Source of the DNA: Cudoniella acicularis
Taxonomy: Eukaryota > Ascomycota > Leotiomycetes > Helotiales > Helotiaceae
Reading direction: 5' to 3'
Assembly: GCA_013054445.1 (NCBI GenBank)
Contig: JAAMPI010000112.1
Span: forward strand, 1-64,000
Length of the DNA: 64,000 nt
The notes under the pieces were generated by a model. The model worked only from the letters and a program-made list of their open reading frames with translations, was not told the origin of the DNA and did not search any database. Within the stretch, counting starts at the first letter, position 1; each line of letters starts with the position of its first letter. The position numbers were made by a program, and so were the translations under genes. Positions 59,797 to 64,000 of the stretch are shown here, in pieces.

Positions 59797-61261
59797 ATGG
59801 CTGATATCTTGAGCGCGCCAAGTTCCCCGGAACAAATCCATACCCTGAACACAGTCATTCTTATCGTCTCTGTCTTCTCCGCAATTGGTGCAGGATGGAT
59901 TATCATGAGTTTCATGGTAGCTATCTCGCAGATCTTGCTTGGATGTGGAGTACTGATGAAAGCAGTTGTTCAAGTCTTTGAGGAGCTTTCGGCATCAACT
60001 CATCCTGTATTTAATCAAGTCCTTACCTTGCATATTACACGAGCACTAATCCATATGGAAGAGGACTGGCCATAAGCGATTTCTGGATGGCAATGAACTT
60101 CATGTCATCCTCGGCAGTAGACCTAGGCGGTCCGAATCTAGGCAGTCCCGAAGCCAAAACCTTCTGCAGTTTTAATGGATTCATGATCCAAGTTTTTGTC
60201 GTTCAAAGTAAGCTTGGACCATTGATGCTCCATATATGAATCATCTAACAGATTGTAGCCGATTATTGGGTGCTTACCATAGCTCTGTGCACCTACTTGA
60301 TCTTAGCAAATCACAAACACCAGTCTTCCTGGATTCAGGAGCATCGAGTTATCGTCTGGATATTCCCCTGGTTCCTGTCGGCGCTGTGGGCTGCTATAGG
60401 CCTTGTTGTTGTGGGCTATGGTGACATTGGTGCTTGTGAGTTGGAACCTGCTTTCAAGGCTCGATTTTATCCTTACTAATAGATGTAGGGTGTTGGTTCA
60501 CTTCGGATCGTACTCGATTGCTAGTCAATTTCATTCCTCGAGTAAGAACGTCCTGTTTCTTAAAACCCCAATACCATATAAGCAGTAATCGCTTGTGCAA
60601 CTTCCAACCGTCCCCTATTCCGAACACAACGGCAGTATGCTAAGTCTGCAATCCAGTGGCTCATTATTTTAATAATACTTGCTTTATATGTCCGACTATA
60701 TTTCATCATCCACAAGGCCCATAACCGTTTCATGTCCTTCGACGAGGATGCCACCGGCAGTCTCCAAACAGCTTCATCAGTAATACGAAGCGCGCCCAGA
60801 TTATCCATGAATATATCGTCCAGTGCTGATGACGACTGTGAGCGTAATGGTGCAGCTGCAGCAGCACCGACACATACAAGAATAGGACGAGCCTCACCGG
60901 TCTTGAAGAGAGTTCGTTCTAGCTTAACAGTCCACCTCGTTGTTTGTTAGCATACTAACTTCTGCAGATATCTCACCAAATGATGGTTTATCCTTCGGTG
61001 TACATGCTAATCTGGACAATTCCAACGGTAATAAGAATTTACCAGGCAACGACTGGTAAATCAGCGCCGTTTGGAATCGGAACTGTGGACAAGGTATGTG
61101 GAAATCTGAATTGTCTGGTACATTGTCTCAAAAATCTTACTCATTTTTCGCAGGCTTGCATCGTTATCCAAGGCTTTGCCGATTCGGTCGTGTACGGAAT
61201 GAACGAGCATACTTGGAAGATGTGGAAGGGTCTTTTGATTAAACCCACCTCGGAGAAATAA
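59797..61261 (+). CDS. cAMP-receptor-like G-protein-coupled receptor, 8 exons
   Basis: Eight exons (59797-59916, 59966-60006, 60062-60207, 60259-60435, 60489-60541, 60657-60911, 60968-61093, 61154-61261) give 341 residues, and all frames agree. The second exon is only 41 bases and encodes LFKSLRSFRHQLI. Seven hydrophobic helices are visible: TM1 at 17-40, TM2 in GLAISDFWMAMNFMSSSAVD, TM3 in FVVQTDYWVLTIALCTYLIL, TM4 in VIVWIFPWFLSALWAAIGLV, TM5 in WLIILIILALYVRLYFIIHK, TM6 in HQMMVYPSVYMLIWTIPTVI and TM7 in ACIVIQGFADSVVYGMNE. CSFNGF before TM3 and GAWCWFTSD before TM5 supply the usual extracellular cysteines. The pattern fits fungal cAMP-receptor-like (Dictyostelium CAR-related) receptors. 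These may sense nutrients or surfaces and signal through G-alpha proteins; the ligand is unknown. The third cytosolic loop, about 60 residues, is Ser/Ala-rich. Confidence 0.87.
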
Positions 61262-64000
61262 GACACGGCCCGAACTTCAAAAACTTGGAATGTTTCCAAT
61301 ATTAATCATGGGAGGTAGCGATTGATTTCAAACCATGCAATGCGAATTGCAAAACAGCCATTTATTTATCAATCTCATCCAACCCGATGTGGGCATGTAA
61401 CAAACAGGGCGGAAGCAAGTCATTTTTTGAGATGTTATCGTATGGGAAGGTATGCTGCTTATTTTGCGAATATATCCCATGTATAAATATGATTGTATGA
61501 GTAGATTTTGTTCGTATTCGTCAAATAAAACCTAACATGGATGGAGTGAGTTATAATTTCATTTTTTTAAGCGCTACATCTGGTTAAAGGACGCAAGGCA
61601 TCGCTTTCATTCCCAGCCACGCTGACATTTCACTTGGTTTTTCAAAGTACTGTGATTATCAGTACAACTGTACAACGCTGAGATGACTTTCAATATTCCT
61701 TTCCATCATCATAAGTCCACACCGAGTATATCAGGCCTTAGCATTACCAAACCTTTTCGTTTTAAGTTTGCCTCCGATGGTTGGTGATCTCAAATTTCAA
61801 ACTTTGGTAGTCGGTTTCGAAGTTTTCGACCGTTGCTGTTCAAGTTGGCCAGAATCATATATATCCACAATTTCGGATGACGGTGGATGTTTGTAACAAT
61901 CGGCCAAGTGGCTTTTGATTAGTTCCTGCAGGGGCTGCATTGGCATTCTTGTCCTGCGTGACACTACTTCTGAAAGACGTCATTAACTATTGTCGGATAG
62001 ATACCCGTTTAATCGTTTACCCCTGAACTATGGTACGTACTTCTGCACTTTTGGAGAAACTCACTTTCAGTACTTTTACGAGAGGCGAGTACGATGATAG
62101 TGTACAGATCCGTTCCCGTTATGCATGCTCCACTGAAGGATCTCGACCGCACTAAAACACCCCTCCATCAAATGCTAATGCACGTTGGTGGTGTCAACGG
62201 TCGCCTTGACCTCCTTCTACGTAGGAGGTGCAGGAACTGGACGGTCTCAAAGGAATGATCTCCATACCTGTACGACGCGGCGGGACGCGGAAACAAACGC
62301 GACCCTCTGGGAACTTTCATAATTCTTAGCTTTGGGTTTGTTCCAGCTTCCTTGCGAGTAATCTGCAAAACTTATACTCTCTGGTTGCCCATTGGAACGC
62401 GAAGCTTTAAAGTCTACCTAATAATTTCTGCCTTCTGCATTTCTCGATTCTTACAGTCAAAAACTCATCCTCGGCGTCAGGCTATTTTATGCTATACCGG
62501 TATGCCAATGAGTTCAAATCCTGGTTCTATCTCTGTCTCTTCATCATGTTAACACTCACGGCTCTGGAGTACCAATTCCATCTATTGTGTAAGCTACGCA
62601 CCCTGCATGTCTTGAACTCTTCCTCCAAAGCCGATTTTGTATTGGTCGTTACCCCAAACTTTGGGCAGGCGTCGGGAATCGAGAAGGGCCGACAGTTTAC
62701 TTTTAGGGCGATCTCCAAAAGTGTATCTGGCATCCGTAGTGTGGGAGTGGCTTGGCAGCTAAGTATTCCGTATGTCAACAAACTTTCAACAAAGCAAGAA
62801 TAGGAGGCACACCGCAAAATCCAACCACAAATCAAGCTCGCAAAGCGATTGACTTTTCCTAGGCTGAGTTTTTTATTAACGTTTTGACATATTTTTCCAA
62901 TCCAAAATATACTTCATGGATCCCGAAATGTTGAAGTCTTCAAGTCACGTCTTCACATGCTCTTCCGATTCCTCTCCACATAGTCACTTTTGTCGGTGGA
63001 CGGTGGAGCACGCCCCTGAGCGATGCCAAGGCCCTTCTCCATCTCACAGTAGTGTTTCCACTAGCGGTTTTCGCTTAATCAAAACCTTATTGAGTTCAGC
63101 ATGAGCGGTAACCTAAGCCTAAGAGAATCGAAGAAAATAGCGATTTCAACCAATCGAACTGTTCATTCGACCCCTGAATTAAATCATTCGTGCTTCAGAT
63201 CAGTTCTAGTTCTCATTCTATGCTGCAGACTGATGAGCTTCGCTTTAAAGTCGCCGGAAAAATACATGCACCAATCGAAGCACTAAGTACCCCTGAAAAA
63301 GGGGGAGGATCTCAGTCGATGATGTAGACAGTGGGTCTCACGGGCTGCCCCAGCGGTCGAGTGCCCCAGAGCAACTGGCGGCCTGTGCGTGAAGTTTAAA
63401 GTTCCACAGCGAGCTGCTTCAAGCCTTCAGGCCTGCTTGGGGACCGCTTCGCGCCAAAGCCCGCCGGCGCTAGGGGCACTGATCTCCTCCGAGCCGACTT
63501 CCTTTTGATATCATTATTTTTGGAACCCAGTCCTCCAGCATCAAGGTGTATTCTTAGCAGTCCAGTCGCCGCGCTTGTCCCAGTCCCAGTCCCAGTCCGA
63601 CTCACCATACTCTCGTTCGTTATTTGGCCGAAAGTGTTTCCACCAAGGAGCTGTTGACCGGAGAGGTCCGACTTCAGAGTCCTCCACAAATGGGGTGTTC
63701 TGCATGGATTTACTGCTGGGTTCCCCGTCCTGCGCTCCACGACTCCTTAACAAGCGCACCTAGGACTGCCCAAGATACTTGTGAACTTGCCCCGCTGTGA
63801 AGTTTTCGGCTCAGGGCATTGAAGCGTCACAACACGATCCGATACGACACGATGCCATGACCAATGGCCCATGAGGCTCGGCTGGTCTCGGTCCTCTCCG
63901 TTAGAGCCCTTGAAGCAACGAGCCCTTGACAGCAAACGCTCGGAGATGCATCACGCGACCTTGGCTTAAGGTTTTCCTGGGCCTGGCAGGTTGGCAAGTC
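61262..64000. other. 2.7-kb right-end region without supported genes
   Basis: The left end carries the 3' UTR of the GPCR gene. Frames at 62489-62803, 62835-62527 and 63740-63396 overlap on opposite strands and show no domain. A short repeat of CCCAGT units near 63579-63597 explains the GTGTGT-like peptide in one of them. No RNA gene is apparent. Confidence 0.5.

Noticed and set aside
56580..61261. FMO plus GPCR as part of a secondary-metabolite cluster
   Set aside because: No polyketide synthase, NRPS, terpene cyclase, transporter or pathway regulator lies nearby.

Overview
The window is nuclear DNA of a filamentous ascomycete. The reasons are: coding sequences cut by short (about 45-60 bp) GT-AG introns with CTAAC/CTGAC-like branch sites; fungal-specific families (GATA_AreA/DUF3295, DUF3074, serine-rich extracellular cupredoxin, cAMP-receptor-like GPCR); and long intergenic stretches. 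A member of Leotiomycetes is my best guess from the general look of the proteins, not a proven placement. I rebuilt 18 protein-coding genes. For 15 of them the exon lengths sum to a multiple of three. The other three are each off by one base, and all three are housekeeping genes.

Layout. 1-3.1 kb: a GATA_AreA/DUF3295 putative regulator (-). 3.1-12.6 kb: a 9.4-kb gene-free divergent region, with a GTAC-rich block and an N-containing poly-G/poly-C assembly scar near its right end. 12.6-13.2 kb: a small Ser/Thr/Pro-rich conserved protein (+). 17.5-21.3 kb: a BTB/POZ protein (-) and a single-pass surface cupredoxin (-). 22.4-29.8 kb: a dense cluster with THOC5 (-), GAR formyltransferase ADE8 (+, frameshifted), a DUF3074 START-like protein (-), lumazine synthase RIB4 (+) and a 920-residue disordered protein (-). 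29.8-38.1 kb: an 8-kb gene desert, partly AT-rich, holding a palindrome-rich element and a possible gene relic with in-frame stops. 38.1-39.5 kb: BUB2 (-). 43.0-48.7 kb: a sulfate permease (+) and an amino-acid permease (-), convergent. 49.6-55.7 kb: a second dense cluster with ER alpha-1,2-mannosidase MNS1 (-, frameshifted), ATG10 (+), U2 snRNP B'' (-, frameshifted) and the Arp2/3 subunit ARPC1 (+). 56.6-61.3 kb: an FAD monooxygenase (+) and a seven-helix cAMP-receptor-like GPCR in eight exons (+). 61.3-64 kb: nothing supported.

The genes do not form one pathway. They cover purine and riboflavin synthesis, mRNA export, splicing, autophagy, ER glycan trimming, actin nucleation, mitotic exit control, sulfate and amino-acid uptake and nutrient sensing. 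Several neighbours are divergent pairs that share short promoters. I found no rRNA, tRNA or CRISPR, no intact transposon and no secondary-metabolite cluster, and I see no convincing novel multigene system. The most useful signals are the three single-base frameshifts (two of them in A7 runs), the structured element near 34.2 kb, the GTAC cluster and the two large gene deserts.
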